This document shows, one piece after another, positions 25,501-36,974 of a stretch of DNA of 64,000 bases. Source of the DNA: Notospermus geniculatus (lineage: Eukaryota > Nemertea > Pilidiophora > Heteronemertea > Lineidae); assembly GCA_002633025.1 (NCBI GenBank), contig NMRB01000001.1, forward strand, positions 886,210-950,209. The letters run 5' to 3'. The notes beneath the pieces are model-generated. The model was given only the letters and a program-made list of their open reading frames with translations, did no database searches and was not told the DNA's origin. Positions within the stretch are counted from its first letter, which is position 1. Every line of letters begins with the position of its first letter. A program made the translations under genes and the position numbers.

Positions 25501-28500
25501 GAGAAACGAATTAAAACTCAACCTAGTCTGAGAGTCATGCAGTGCTGCTCAATACCGGCGACTAATTCGATATGAAAATTTAAAGAATAGCTGATAGATG
25601 TTAAAAGGATATCAGTTTGAAAACCCCGAAACAATCAATTTTCAGGTGGTAATTACCGCAGAGCGAGGGATTGACTACGAAGGAGACATTGCAATCGATC
25701 ATGTCAGCATTTTCGACGGAATCTGCAGACCACGTAAGTCATCAACGCTATTAGGCTGAAGCAGTTCCTAACTACATGTATCTCCACGAGTTTCTGGTCA
25801 GTTCGTTGGCAATGGTGGAAATTGCACATCCAGCCAGATGCCCCTGACATTCGATAGGTTCCCAGTCGGAACCTTGTGTATTGGCAAAAGGGGCCTTGGA
25901 ACCCACGTGGTAGGCCTATGTTGCAATGTAGCCTTCTGAAATCAGTATTTCACTGCAGAACTGTGTCATCTAAGCCTAAATATGATGGCTGATGATGCAC
26001 TTGCTCACTTACTACACGTAAATCGCATTTTAACTTTGTATTTTCAGCTTCAATTTCGTTTAATTGCACGTTTGATGAAGGTCCGTGTGGATGGGAACAT
26101 AAACCGGCAATGAGATTCTACTGGAACGTGAATCGCGGCAAGACTCCGTCTTCAGATACGGGTCCACTTCAAGACCACACATCAGGGAGTATGTGTACAT
26201 TTCCCTCCCTTTCATTCACTCTTCACGGTTTTTGAAAAAAAAGATGTTGAAGCCTCGCCAGATATGACCACCACTTGATTTGCTTTTGTCTCACTCGGAT
26301 TGCATGCGCCAGCCTTGCTTCTTTCGTCGAGCACCAGCATCTGTTCTATCTGTCGAAAAATGAATGACGTGTAAAAGAACTTCTCCCTCTATTATTTGCT
26401 TGTTTCAGAGGGTTCTTACCTGTACATCGAAGTGTCAAACGTTGCTAAAGGACGCACTGCACAAATCTTCAGTCCAAAGGTCGAATCCGACGGTGGCCCC
26501 ATGTGTCTGAATTTTTTCTACCACATGCATGGTAGCAATATTGGCAGTCTGAAGGCGCATTTGAGTGTCGGCAATTGGACAGCAACTATGTGGGAAAAAT
26601 ATGGTCAACAAGGAAATGCGTGGAAGCTCGGCTCTGTCGATATAAGTGGATTTACCAAATTTCAGGTAACTCTATGGTTATGATTCTAGGCCTCAGAGTA
26701 TTTTAGGGTAAATGAATCCCTTGGGATCGGGGACGCCCATCACAGGTTTAGGCCTACCTCAGCACGAGCGCATGCCATTACAGTCTTAGTGTAGACAGCT
26801 CTATTTCCCGTGCATTTCGAGGATGACGAGTAAAATATGATTATACTAGAGTACGCTGATAGTATGCTTAGAGTAAAATGGCGCGATGATTTGACCATAA
26901 CAACGTCGTATCACCTTCACACCTCGATATCATCCAATTGCAGGTCATTTTCTTGGGGGTCGCAGGAAGTGGCTATGCTGGGGACATAGCTATTGATGAT
27001 GTCACGATTTCTAACGGACAGTGCGCCAACAGTGAGTAATCCTTTTAAAACAGGGACGGAGGGGGGGGGGTGTCGATCGTTGACTTGGTAGGCACGACAT
27101 CGAGCTTCAGCGATGAATCTTACATAGACAAAGAAGAATCTGCAGTGTGCGGTTTTGGGTAAAAATGAACTTCCGCTTTGTTCGTGGTCTATCATACATG
27201 TATGTAAACGGTACAGGTAAATGTAACTGTTGTCTCCGTCGTATTCAGGAACTATCTCTTTCAACTGTACCTTTGGAGTGAACGACTGTGGCTGGACTTT
27301 GGGAACCCCACAAGGGAAGTGGAAGAGAGTGCCCATCAGTTCAAATTCCAGTGAGTAAAATTACCCCATACCGCTAGGCATGATCGTGATAGACTCACAT
27401 TTCTGCTTTCCGCAGTGATGTGAAAATTGCTAACACACGATGTCGATTTCAAGTTTTCCAACGACCTGCATCAACCGAAGTATTCCGCGAATTACATGTA
27501 AGTTTCGGCTCGTCAACTGCTGGCTTGAGACAGCGAAACAGTTGCTGAGAATGTAAACACCGCAGATTCTGAAATGCCCCAACAGGGAATGAAGTGATTT
27601 TGACCATTGATTGGAAATCTTTTTCCGGCATGTCAGATGGTTTTGCCATTGGTCGAGAGCAAGACTGCAGTTCTAATCGAATCTACCTTACAAGTCCTGA
27701 TGTCAACCCCGTTGGGCCGACTCAATGCATTCGTTTTTACTATCGGATGAGTGGACAGACCCAGTCCATGCTGAAAGTGTACTTAAATACGGCTCAGAAT
27801 TCACCGTACTGGAGCAATGCGACCAACGACACGTGGACAGAAGGGAGAATAGAGATAAATTCGACGGCGGCGTTCAAGGTAAACACATTGCACATTCATC
27901 GATCGTCCTCGGCTTTTCGGTGCTACGTCGTTCAGCTTTCCAAAGAAGCACTCTGGGCAAAATTCATAGGAAAAAACACAAAACATACTTCAAATATGAA
28001 AGGACTCCATTNCGAAAGGTCTTTCGTGTGTGCTATTCTACTATCACATGTACGGATCAAAAATAGGGTCACTAAAAGTTTTCACCAAAACTACAGGTAG
28101 CTCAACTAGAAAGCTCGTATGGGCCAAGTCTGGAGCACAAGGAAATCTGTGGAAGAATGGTTTCATTGAGCTCACCGCATCATCATCCCCACTTCAGGTG
28201 AGAACAGCATACGGTAGACGTCTATAGATCATAAAACGGCCATGTAGAAACAGCGGGATCAGCAGATCTGGCGGATTTAGCGGATTCTGTATAAAATTGC
28301 ATAAAATTCGATAATACATGTACATGTAAATGGAAATTAATTTATCAGAAAATGTCATTAGGTTAAGCAATTTATTATGAATATGTTTGTGAGCAAAATC
28401 TTTGGCTTGAGCTTCTCCTTTACAAGCAAAAGGGCCTTTGGCTTGTAAGCTTTTGCTATGTTTTATAAATTCGGCCCATTGGCTTGACATTGTAAGCCAG

Positions 28501-31500
28501 CGGGCCTAATTTGGTATCTTTCAAAGAAAAATATCCATATCAAAATACATGTAAGAGGCGATAGTCCAACATGTCTGACTTGTATGTCGCAATTCGAAAA
28601 CGCGATTCTGTTCGTGATAAAGCTTGTCTCTGCTTAGGTTATCTTCCAAGCGATCCGTGGAACAGACTACGAGGCGGACATAGCAATTGATGACGTCTCC
28701 ATCGTTGACGGCCCCTGTCCTGCAGGTTTGTACATAGTGCATAGTATCCGCGATGTTACTGTTACCGGTTCTTATTGATAACGCACAGTAACGCAATTTA
28801 ATGGAACGATGACCCTGCCCTATTGTTATTCCAGTGGTTAGGATTTTCAACTGTACATTTGATGCTGGAGACTGTGGGTGGTTTCAGGACCCCAAAGACC
28901 AGTTCGATTGGACCAATCGCCGCGGATCCACGCCCACTTCTTCCACTGGGCCATCCAGGGACCATACGTCAGGATGTAAGTGATGGTTTCATAACCCGAC
29001 CAGTTACGTGTTGATCTATATGTTGGCCTCGTTTTTAGTACCAAAAAAATCCTCCAGCATCTCAGTCGTAGAAAACAAAAGTGGGTAATGACTGCACGAC
29101 TGAATTAAGTTTGGCAGTGACTGACGAACGGAGGTATAGATTGTAGCATGGGCAACGATCACCTGTAGTAATTTATCACATGTCTAGACTACCGGTATGT
29201 CTTCTTTTAGCTGGTTCGTACATGTACATAGAAGCTTCGTCAATTGCAATCGGTGCAAAAGCCCGCCTCACCAGTCCAGCAATCAACACAACCATTCCGT
29301 CTTGCCTGAATTTTTTTTACCACATGCACGGGAATCATATCGGTTCTTTGATTGTGTATGTCAAAGACAAGCAAAACGTGTCAACACAGGTCTGGGGAAA
29401 GGAGAAGGCTCAGGGAAATGCATGGCAGTTAGGAGCAGTTAATATCAGCAAGCCATCGCCATATCAGGTGAGATCAGGTGATACAAGCTGCGCTTCCATT
29501 ACAGAAAAAAGCCGGTATTTGTCCGGGCTTATTCTGCTTCCATACAGAATGTCCGTGTTTAAAAAGTCCGGTTCTATTAAGTGCGGATCTATTAAGCTCG
29601 GATAGCAGAACCGAGTATACTCCGAATCTAAATTACATGCGTATCAACACCGGTGTTTTCTCCAGTGGAATGGCAATAGTATGTCCGGGTCTATTTGCAG
29701 ATTATGATCGGCTACAGGTGGTTTAAGATCGCTTGCGACATTGCGCATGCTCAAAAGTACCAGAACAATATGCGGTTCACGCCACTTTATCGCCATCTGC
29801 AGCCGAACTTTCTAACCTCAAATCCAGTAGTGGAAGCGGATTAAATATCAGCAAGCCATCGCCATATCATTAAATCGGATTAAATAAAAAACAGACGTCA
29901 GAATGTTTCCACGCAATGTCCCTTGAAGGTCACGACAGAGACCTGCGACCCGTTTCCCGTTTACACGGACTTATGGAAAAAAATGGCAGCGTAATCACAC
30001 ATTTCATCTGATTCAAGTCATTTGCCTCTGTTCATTCCCGTACACGGAAACCGGCCTGCAGAAGGTCTCCTGTTGTTCGATAACCCAGAACAAACAAAAA
30101 GATAGTAGGTCTCTTAAGTCTCTTGTCCAGAGACTAACGACGTTTGCTGTTGCCCAGCAGGAAATTATAAGCAGCTAATGTAACTTGCTCTGTCGTTTTT
30201 GTTCGCGTCCGCGCCTGAGATTTTGTAACTCTCGACGTTGCCTTTAAGGCGGGGGGCTCCCTATAGCTGAGCTCATTCCCTAGTGGCAATCCACGGAACT
30301 GGCCTTTGTGCGACCAGTCATTCACATTCAGATTAAATCCGCTCACCCTGGTATACTGTTTTCGAAAACCAATCTTCAGTGTACGTGCCGACCCTAAATC
30401 TTTTGTGTCCACTGCGGGTATTGTTCAGCTCTGTCACTGGTGCTTTGGTCACAAGTGGCCGAACAGAGTTTACTCAAAGGGCGCGAATAGTGCAAATCTA
30501 CATAACAAAGAAGTAACTTGCCAGCGGTATGGAAATTTTCAAATTTCCCAAACAAGTTTTCTCTTTTTTGGACACATATATTTGAAAAATTTCTTTTGGA
30601 TGTTATTGCCATATGTGCATTCTAGGGCAACACGATCGCCTTTTTTGGATAGTTGGTCGGGAATATGAAATATTTCAAAAACTGTAAATCGAGCCTTTTT
30701 TGGCATTAAATAGTTTATACCAATTAAATGGAAAGTACTTTCGTAAAAAACGGATCGTTAGGCCCTGCAGGCATCAGGCCTGTATGTTACAGACTATGTG
30801 GGAAACTGATGTGTCGCATCCCAAGTCTGCAAAATTGTTTGCGAACTCAAATTTTGACAACTTGTTATAACTTAATTAACTCCATCGTAATTGGTCAAAA
30901 TGAACAATTCTTTCACAGAACGGGAGCATAAAGGTTGTAGCTAAAACATTTTGTTGACATCAATTAGTTACTTTTTGTCATGAATATGTTAGGACGCTTG
31001 TTTTCAAAGAGCGTCAATAAAGTCGGCATAGGTAGCCCCCCGCCTTAAGATGCAAGCACTATTCAAGGAACCGTCTGACGGTGTGAAGGAGGTTCCTCCA
31101 CTGAAACCAAAATAAAAACGTATTATATAGGGTTTTTCTTACCTTTTTTTCTGTCTCAGATTATATTTGAAGGAATCCGCGGAAGAGATTATGAAGGGGA
31201 TATTGCGATTGATGACGTCAGCATGGCAAACGGCTTTTGTCCACCAAGTATGTTTAATCTAATCATAAGGTTAACGGTTTACCAGTCGATCGATGACATT
31301 CTGGTGAAGGTTTTTGATTCACATAAGGGACAACTTAAATCCCTTTCCCTTAAATGGTCTTTTCGTCATCCTTTAAAGCGCAACTCAGACTCAAACCGGC
31401 ATAAGCAGAACGGAATGGCGGCTCTATCTGCCCTCGGCTGGGCCATACGTTTCGTATGGAAGAAATGCTAGCGGTCAAGGAAATGCACGTTCGGTTGACA

Positions 31501-34500
31501 AAAACTAACGAGCAAAGAATTATGGTTGTATTCTCCTGTCCTTACCATTACATGTTCTTTCAGTTCCATACGCATTCAACTGTACATTTGAGGTCAATAT
31601 GTGTGGATGGCGCCAAGAAACGAGATCGTTCAAGGATACCTTTGATTGGACGAGGCATAAAGGCTCGACCCCCTCAACCAGCACTGGTCCGTCAAAGGAT
31701 CACACCACCGATACCCATAGTACGTACATTTTGTTGATAGTTGATAAAACTCATACACGGGTCAAGACTGACTTTAAAGGAGCACGGTATTGGATCTCAA
31801 ATGCATTACGTATTTGACTGCCGACGTAAAGGGAGCCACCTAGCGGCAGTAAGACAAACTACAAAAATGCATTACAAAATGTACGCCGTAAATTGGGTCA
31901 TTCGCCGACACGTAGTTAGACCCTCGGGTTGGAGAGTGGCGCGGTGGCGCCGGCTGGCGAGAAAAAGTGGCAATACCGTGCTCCTTTAACTAGGAATGTG
32001 CTGATTTTATATGTAGCTTAGGGTAGTGAAATTTGTAACGATGGTCGGGTCCATTTCTGTTGTATTTCCAGGTGGCTATTACATGTACATCGAAACAAGC
32101 AGCGGCCATAAAGGTAGCAAAGCGCATCTCCTGAGCCCAAATATGACTTACAATGGTCGGGTTGTGTGTCTTGACTTTTACTATCATATGTACGGCGGTC
32201 ACATTGGCACTCTGAATGTTAACGTGACAACAGCCCGGGGCAGACGATATAACATTTGGAGTCATACTGGGCCTCGCGGGAACAAATGGAAGCACGGAGC
32301 GGCTGAAATCAACGAAACCGAATCATTCCAGGTACCGTAAGGGCAGATGGGCTTATTCCTAATGAGGTCTGACGAATATGATAACGAGTCTGACATATGT
32401 CACGATTCGCGTTCTGATTGGTTCATCAAAATTCGACGCCATTATCATATACGCAAATGATTCAAGTGCCGAATTTCAGCCGACGGTTTGCTGAGCGAGT
32501 CCCAAAAAACTCAAAAAATAGAGCAGCAATACTTTGTGACATAATTTGACATAATGAACTTAGTACACATGACGAGTACTAGTATTTCGTCGAAAGCCAA
32601 ACTCTTCGCCATGACGATATCTTTGTCTGGAACTGTCGACTTCAACGGTATCCACTAACCGTACTGCCTACATCATTATGGGGGTATTTACATTATTCAG
32701 TACTGAGACAAGGTCACATGGTTTCAGATTATCTTTGAAGGAATAAGAGGAAGAGATTTCGAAGGTGACATCGCTATTGACGACATAAGGATGCTGGAAA
32801 AACCATGTCCGCCTGGTAAGTCACGATCTATTCCCGTAGTTTCATGTTCGTAATCAGTTCATTAAAATAAAGCACGAACGCCTGTATTAAAAGAGCGTTT
32901 CACGCCGCGTGTTTTACGATTTTCAGAGGAAATTGATGATTACGACACAATCAATGTGGCTAATCCACTGAAAATGTCCATTACTCTGTGAAAATCGTGC
33001 GAGCTTGGGGGCGATGCTAAGAGGACCTCATTTCTTCAGGATGCTGTTCATTATGATATTTTACCGGTCTTTCCAAAACGCTAGCAACTCAGCTTCCGTC
33101 TGTTTGTTCCGATTCAGGTTTCGTGACTCCTCCACCAACGCCACCACCGCCAACTGTTCCAGCCAATCAGCTCCCTTATAACTGCGGAGGTCTAACCATA
33201 CTATCTGGACATGATAAATTCAGGGCTAATTTTCCAACGTCTCCAATGAACTTGAACTGCTCATGGCTGATTCTGGTTCCGTCTGGAAAAGTAAGCGATT
33301 GTTTAGAATTTTTGCTTTGTCACACACTGATTTGATGATGACCCAGTCAGTAATGGAAGGATTGTTTAGTGCAATCATGTAAAATTTCGCCCAACGGAAT
33401 CATGCTATTATACCTATGATTTCAGAAACTGTACCTCCGACCTGTCTAATAGTGCAGTTACGCTGAGGAGATCGTATCCTCAGTTTCCTGTACAAGTGAT
33501 CATGGTCCGATCCCCACCACGCATGAGAGCTTGCCGTAGCGCCGTGTCTCCTTGAGAATCTAGGTGCTTGTGTCGTAGCTCGGGCCTCTGGCGAGCGGTC
33601 GCTATACGACGTCGTATCGGCGTCCTTTGGGCAAGACGTTTGGAATGGTAGTGAAGTACCTACCGACTAGGGCTAATGCACTTGAAAGGATAATGTATAT
33701 CTTTTCAGGGCGTGAGACTCCATGTTGATAGAGTCTTTGTCGGCGCAAACACCGGGACTAGTTGTTTTTACCGATCCTTAAGACTCTATGAAAAAGGTTT
33801 GACACGGCTAGGTATGTTTTTAGGTCTAGTATCGTTCGTTTGCATGGTTTGAGTGGTCATCCTGGCATTTTCCCCATCAAACTCACATTCCGCTGCTGAT
33901 TTTTTTGTGTTTTTCGGTGCTTTTTTATCGCCGCTGAATTTTTTAACTGTGCTTGGATTTTTATCTACCAGGTGAATATTGTGGACAGTCATCATTCCCT
34001 GTTAAAATTGATTCGAAAGCGGACATGATCCTCATTAGATACCGTGAAAATCGAATCGGCCTGGGCGGCTACAGCAGTAGTCTACTCTTCAACTGGAAAG
34101 CAGTAGGTGAGTCAAATCTGTCCATTTCTGAAGAGGAATATCGAATTATCAGTGTGCCGTCCCGTCAGATTCTGCATGCACACACTTGCCAGTGTCTTTT
34201 GAGCATGTATTATTCCAATTTGTCTCTTCCTTTTCGCACTTCTGCATTTTGTAACATAGTGTTACATTGTTTGTTGAATCATTGAAAGAATGGTTCGCTC
34301 CATTGCAGATGGTAATTTAAAAGCTCAGTCACAGAATGGAAATGGAACTTACCTCGGTGAGTGTGTCGTTTTATATCTTGAATTCGCTCATAACATTGCC
34401 CTTTTCCACGAGGCTGATTGTGACTCATATCATCCTGACCATAAAACAAAATAAAATGGGCACCGATACCCTACAGTGTCTTTACAGTCGACCTCTTGTT

Positions 34501-36974
34501 GTCGGGTACGGTATGTCGCTATGAATTTGCCTCTCCTTTTTTGTCAAGAAAGGATCAGTCGTTGTACCCAGAACCCTTGAAGACACCATTTTATGAAAAC
34601 ATTGGTATTTCCTTTTCCTGAAAATGGTAGTTTCTTTACCACATCAGCCGTTATAATGATTTACAACCTGCTTTTAATCTTCAACTAGCGCATAACATCA
34701 AGCGTTTTCCACAGGACTGATTGCGACGCACATCATCCTGACGATAAAACAAATAAAATGCACACTGATACCCAAAATTGTCTCTACTGTCGATGTGTTG
34801 TTTTCGCGTACATCACTGCATATCGGAAACAATAAGGGCAAGAGTGCTTCTCCTTTTTCGTCAAGAAAGGATCAGTCGGTGTACCCAGAATCCTTGAAGA
34901 CACCAAATTATGTAAAAATTGGTATTTGCTCTTCCTGAAAATGGTATTTTCTTTGCCATATCTTCCGTCATGGTGATTTACAACCTGCTTTTAATCTTAA
35001 TTAGCTCATAACATCTGGCCTTTTCCATCGTGATCCTGACCATGAACAAAAAAATGCACACCGACACCAAAATTGTCTCTACAGTCGGCCTATCGCGTAG
35101 CCTACATCACTGCATATCGGAAATGATAAGGAGAGCGTGAATGTTGCCTCTCCTTTTTCGTCAAGAAAGGACCAGTCGGTGTACCCAGAACCCTTGAAGA
35201 CACTACTTTCTGAAAACTTTGCTATTTCCTCTCCCTGAAAATGGTATATTCTTTACCATATCAGCCGTCATGGTGATTTACAATCTGCTTTTAATCTTTA
35301 ACTAGCGCGTAACATCTGGCGTTTTCCACACGACTGATTGCGACGCATGTCATCCTGACCACTAAACAAAATGAAATGCGCACCGATATCCTGCAATGTC
35401 TTTACAGTCGACCTATTGTTGTCAGTTGCGTCGTTATGAATTTTGCCTCTCCTTTTTCGTCAAGAAAGGATCATTCAGTGTACCCAGAGCCCTTGAAGAC
35501 ACCATTTTATGAGAACATTGGCATTTTCTCCTCCTGAAAATGGTAGTTTCTTTACAATATCAGCCGTTATGGTGATTTACAACCTGCTTAATTTAATCTT
35601 TAAAAACATCTCGAGTTCCCGCTAAGTTACGGAATAAGTCGACGGGTCCCCTAATTGGGGGGGGGGGGTCATGAATATCAGCTTAGTCACTGCAGGGGAG
35701 TTAGGGATCCGTAAGTCGCTATGGAGCTTGGTGAATAAGGACCCTGGTCTGAACCTCTACGGTAGGATGGTAGGAGATTTATCTGATCTGGACTTTTGTT
35801 TGCCCCGACAGGTGCAGAACGTCTTGAGGATCGTTCCTGGGTTGTTGGTGTGGTCGGTGTAGTGCTGTTTCTGGTTCTACTTACGATCATAATTATAGTT
35901 TTAATCCTATTGATGTCCAGACGGAACATGGCGTGTTTTTCAAGTGAGTAAACGTTTGTGACCAGGACCGAATTGTTCGAAATCAATGATGGCAGGATTT
36001 GGTGTTACATGTACTGAAAAAATCATTTCGAATACCATTACTGATATTTTCAACGAAACAGCTCAGTGTTTTGCGGGGAATTTCTTTTCGAAAAAGTGTC
36101 CTTTTTTTCAGGAAAATCCGGCGCCGATGCTAAATGCATTGGTATGACTGAAATGAGGACAGGTAGATCTTTCTTTGGCGGCAGGAACTATGCTCGCTTG
36201 GGAGGTAGGTCTATCTCTAACTTGAAAAAGTGCGGAAATGTGCGTGCAATTTATATCATGCATTTGTCTTTGTGATTACTTCATGTTTATGATTACTTCA
36301 TGATGATTACCTTGTGATTACTTCAACATCGTCATTATAGATGATGCTATGACGGACCTGAGGGATTGGCTCCAGAGTCAAGGAGTGACGGGTATGACAT
36401 ACCAAACTCTGGTGAGAGAAGGATTCTATGTCCCGAAGATGTTTGCCTTACTTACACCAGATGACGTCGGTAAACTCCCCATTAAGCAATACGCCCAAGT
36501 TCTACTACTCAAGAAGCTCGTGAGGGAATTTCATGAGCAGGGTAAATGCATTTAAGATTGGTTTTGCATCCTTATCCCAGATCCTTTCTCTGCTTGTACG
36601 TTTAGGTTACCGTTTCTCTGCTGCCTCTTTCTCTGATCTTAAAGTATATCGGTGATTTATTTGATGTGGTAAACTTATCAATATGATTTTATTTATTTTC
36701 TTCTGCATTTCCAGATGATCAAGATGAAGCAGACGTGGAAGATTCTGTAAGCATGGCCGCAAGATCGATAATTCTCTGCAAATTCCTACTTTTTTTGGTT
36801 TAACTATGATTGTACCCCTCTTCCCGCAAACCATCTACCAATTTTCATGGTACAATCAAATTTGAAGGCCTATTTTCTCCCTGTCAATAAATTTCTTTTT
36901 ATTTCCTTTTTCAGGCGGATCCATCCACTGCAAAGGAGAAAGACCTCAACAAAAACCAGAACACAGGGCTGTAA
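21317..36974 (+). CDS. CUB-(MAM)7-CUB transmembrane receptor with cytoplasmic SAM-like domain
   Basis: I can follow about 32 exons with good GT/AG borders and matching phases, giving roughly 1,500 residues. The order is CUB1 (21317-22410), a short linker exon, MAM1 to MAM7 (22589-32815), a Pro-rich linker with CUB2 (33118-34106), a juxtamembrane exon (34309-34356), one hydrophobic helix (35812-35943) and a cytoplasmic tail. The tail carries a SAM-like domain (36341-36541) and ends ...NTGL at TAA 36972-36974. CUB and MAM are extracellular adhesion and recognition modules, and SAM domains mediate protein assembly in the cytosol. The likely product is a type I surface receptor or adhesion protein. 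The signal-peptide exon upstream of 21317 is not identified. MAM4 lacks its last exon and MAM5 lacks its first part around N 28012, probably an assembly loss. I know no vertebrate protein with exactly this order. Confidence 0.85.
22589..24173 (+). other. MAM domain 1 (exons 22589-22708, 23335-23600, 24077-24173)
   Basis: The first exon reads [16 protein letters not shown], the MAM start motif (F-x-C-x-F-x-x-x-x-C-G-W). The second carries GGQYMYTAF and [10 protein letters not shown]. The third ends with [17 protein letters not shown]. This copy is more diverged than MAM2, 3, 6 and 7: the usual 'FYHM' is 'FYTM'. Confidence 0.9.
23619..23916. mobile_element. MITE in MAM1 intron, probable TTAA target site
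   Basis: Inverted ends carry caggtcgacattgcgtc.tg followed by aagcaactcg on both arms. The element is flanked by cTTAA on the left and TTAAc on the right, consistent with a piggyBac-like TTAA duplication. The interior is about 200 bp with no open frame. Confidence 0.7.
24322..24555. mobile_element. MITE with ~43-bp inverted ends, in intron before MAM2
   Basis: The left arm aaagtctggcaacatctatc continues through ttTgacctaatggaatgcggaag. The right arm is its complement with one mismatch. The interior (about 145 bp) is unrelated and non-coding. The target duplication is unclear (TA possible). Confidence 0.8.
24839..25733 (+). other. MAM domain 2 (exons 24839-24985, 25188-25456, 25646-25733)
   Basis: MAM start [15 protein letters not shown], then [46 protein letters not shown] and the closing [19 protein letters not shown]. 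All expected Cys positions are present. Confidence 0.93.
26048..27031 (+). other. MAM domain 3 (exons 26048-26188, 26409-26665, 26944-27031)
   Basis: [59 protein letters not shown] and [19 protein letters not shown] give a full canonical MAM module with phase-1 borders. Confidence 0.94.
27249..27878 (+). other. MAM domain 4, third exon missing (exons 27249-27350, 27586-27878)
   Basis: The first exon gives [16 protein letters not shown]. The second exon is unusual: in place of the GSYLYIE start it has [15 protein letters not shown], then [16 protein letters not shown]. The expected closing exon (VIF....[10 protein letters not shown] type) is absent before the N at 28012. Confidence 0.85.
28012..28725 (+). 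other. MAM domain 5, 5' part missing at an N (exons 28013-28197 partial, 28638-28725)
   Basis: The frame resumes just after the N with [18 protein letters not shown] and runs to a normal donor after TASSSPLQ. The closing exon [20 protein letters not shown] is intact. The first exon (FNCTF...CGW) and the GSYLYIE part are not in the sequence. Confidence 0.88.
28835..31247 (+). other. MAM domain 6 (exons 28835-28975, 29211-29467, 31160-31247)
   Basis: [60 protein letters not shown] and [19 protein letters not shown]. The second intron is enlarged to 1.7 kb by an inserted element at 30248-31044. Confidence 0.94.
30248..31044. mobile_element. ~800-bp inverted-repeat element with TTAA target duplication
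   Basis: The ends are ggcggggggctccctatagc and the inverted ggcggggggctacctatgcc. They are flanked by TTAA at 30244-30247 and 31045-31048. TTAA duplication is characteristic of piggyBac-type transposition. The inside shows no transposase frame, so it is non-autonomous. Confidence 0.8.
31564..32815 (+). other. MAM domain 7 (exons 31564-31719, 32072-32331, 32728-32815)
   Basis: [59 protein letters not shown] and [19 protein letters not shown]. Complete canonical module. Confidence 0.94.
31774..31991. mobile_element. MITE in MAM7 intron with TTAA flanks
   Basis: The ends AGGAGCACGGTATTG and CAATACCGTGCTCCT are perfect inverted repeats, each flanked by TTAA. The interior is about 180 bp and non-coding. 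The termini and target site resemble those of piggyBac-derived MITEs. Confidence 0.85.
33118..34356 (+). other. Pro-rich linker and CUB domain 2 (exons 33118-33290, 33709-33796, 33972-34106, 34309-34356)
   Basis: The linker [14 protein letters not shown] leads into [11 protein letters not shown] and [13 protein letters not shown]. It continues with [20 protein letters not shown], then [13 protein letters not shown] and the end strand [10 protein letters not shown]. Four Cys residues sit in CUB positions. The 16-residue exon at 34309 is a hydrophilic stalk (NGNGTYL, with an N-glycosylation motif NGT). Confidence 0.85.
34374..35610. repeat. Intronic minisatellite, four copies of a ~305-bp unit
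   Basis: Units start at about 34374, 34676, 34995 and 35293, each with 'ctcataacat.....ttttcca', 'tcgtcaagaaagga.cagtc', 'gtacccaga.cccttgaaga' and 'tggtgatttacaacctgctt'. Periods are about 302, 319 and 298 bp. The array fills almost the whole intron before the membrane exon. No unit carries a plausible exon with conserved splice sites. Confidence 0.9.
35812..36974 (+). other. Membrane segment and cytoplasmic tail with SAM-like domain
   Basis: Exon 35812-35943 encodes a single strongly hydrophobic helix of about 23 residues ([20 protein letters not shown] core) followed by stop-transfer SRRN. Exon 36112-36204 is a basic tail. Exon 36341-36541 encodes about 65 residues with the SAM pattern: [30 protein letters not shown], then a C-terminal helix [12 protein letters not shown]. 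Exons 36715-36746 and 36915-36974 are acidic then Lys/Asn-rich and end NTGL, which fits a class I PDZ ligand (T-x-L). Confidence 0.8.
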
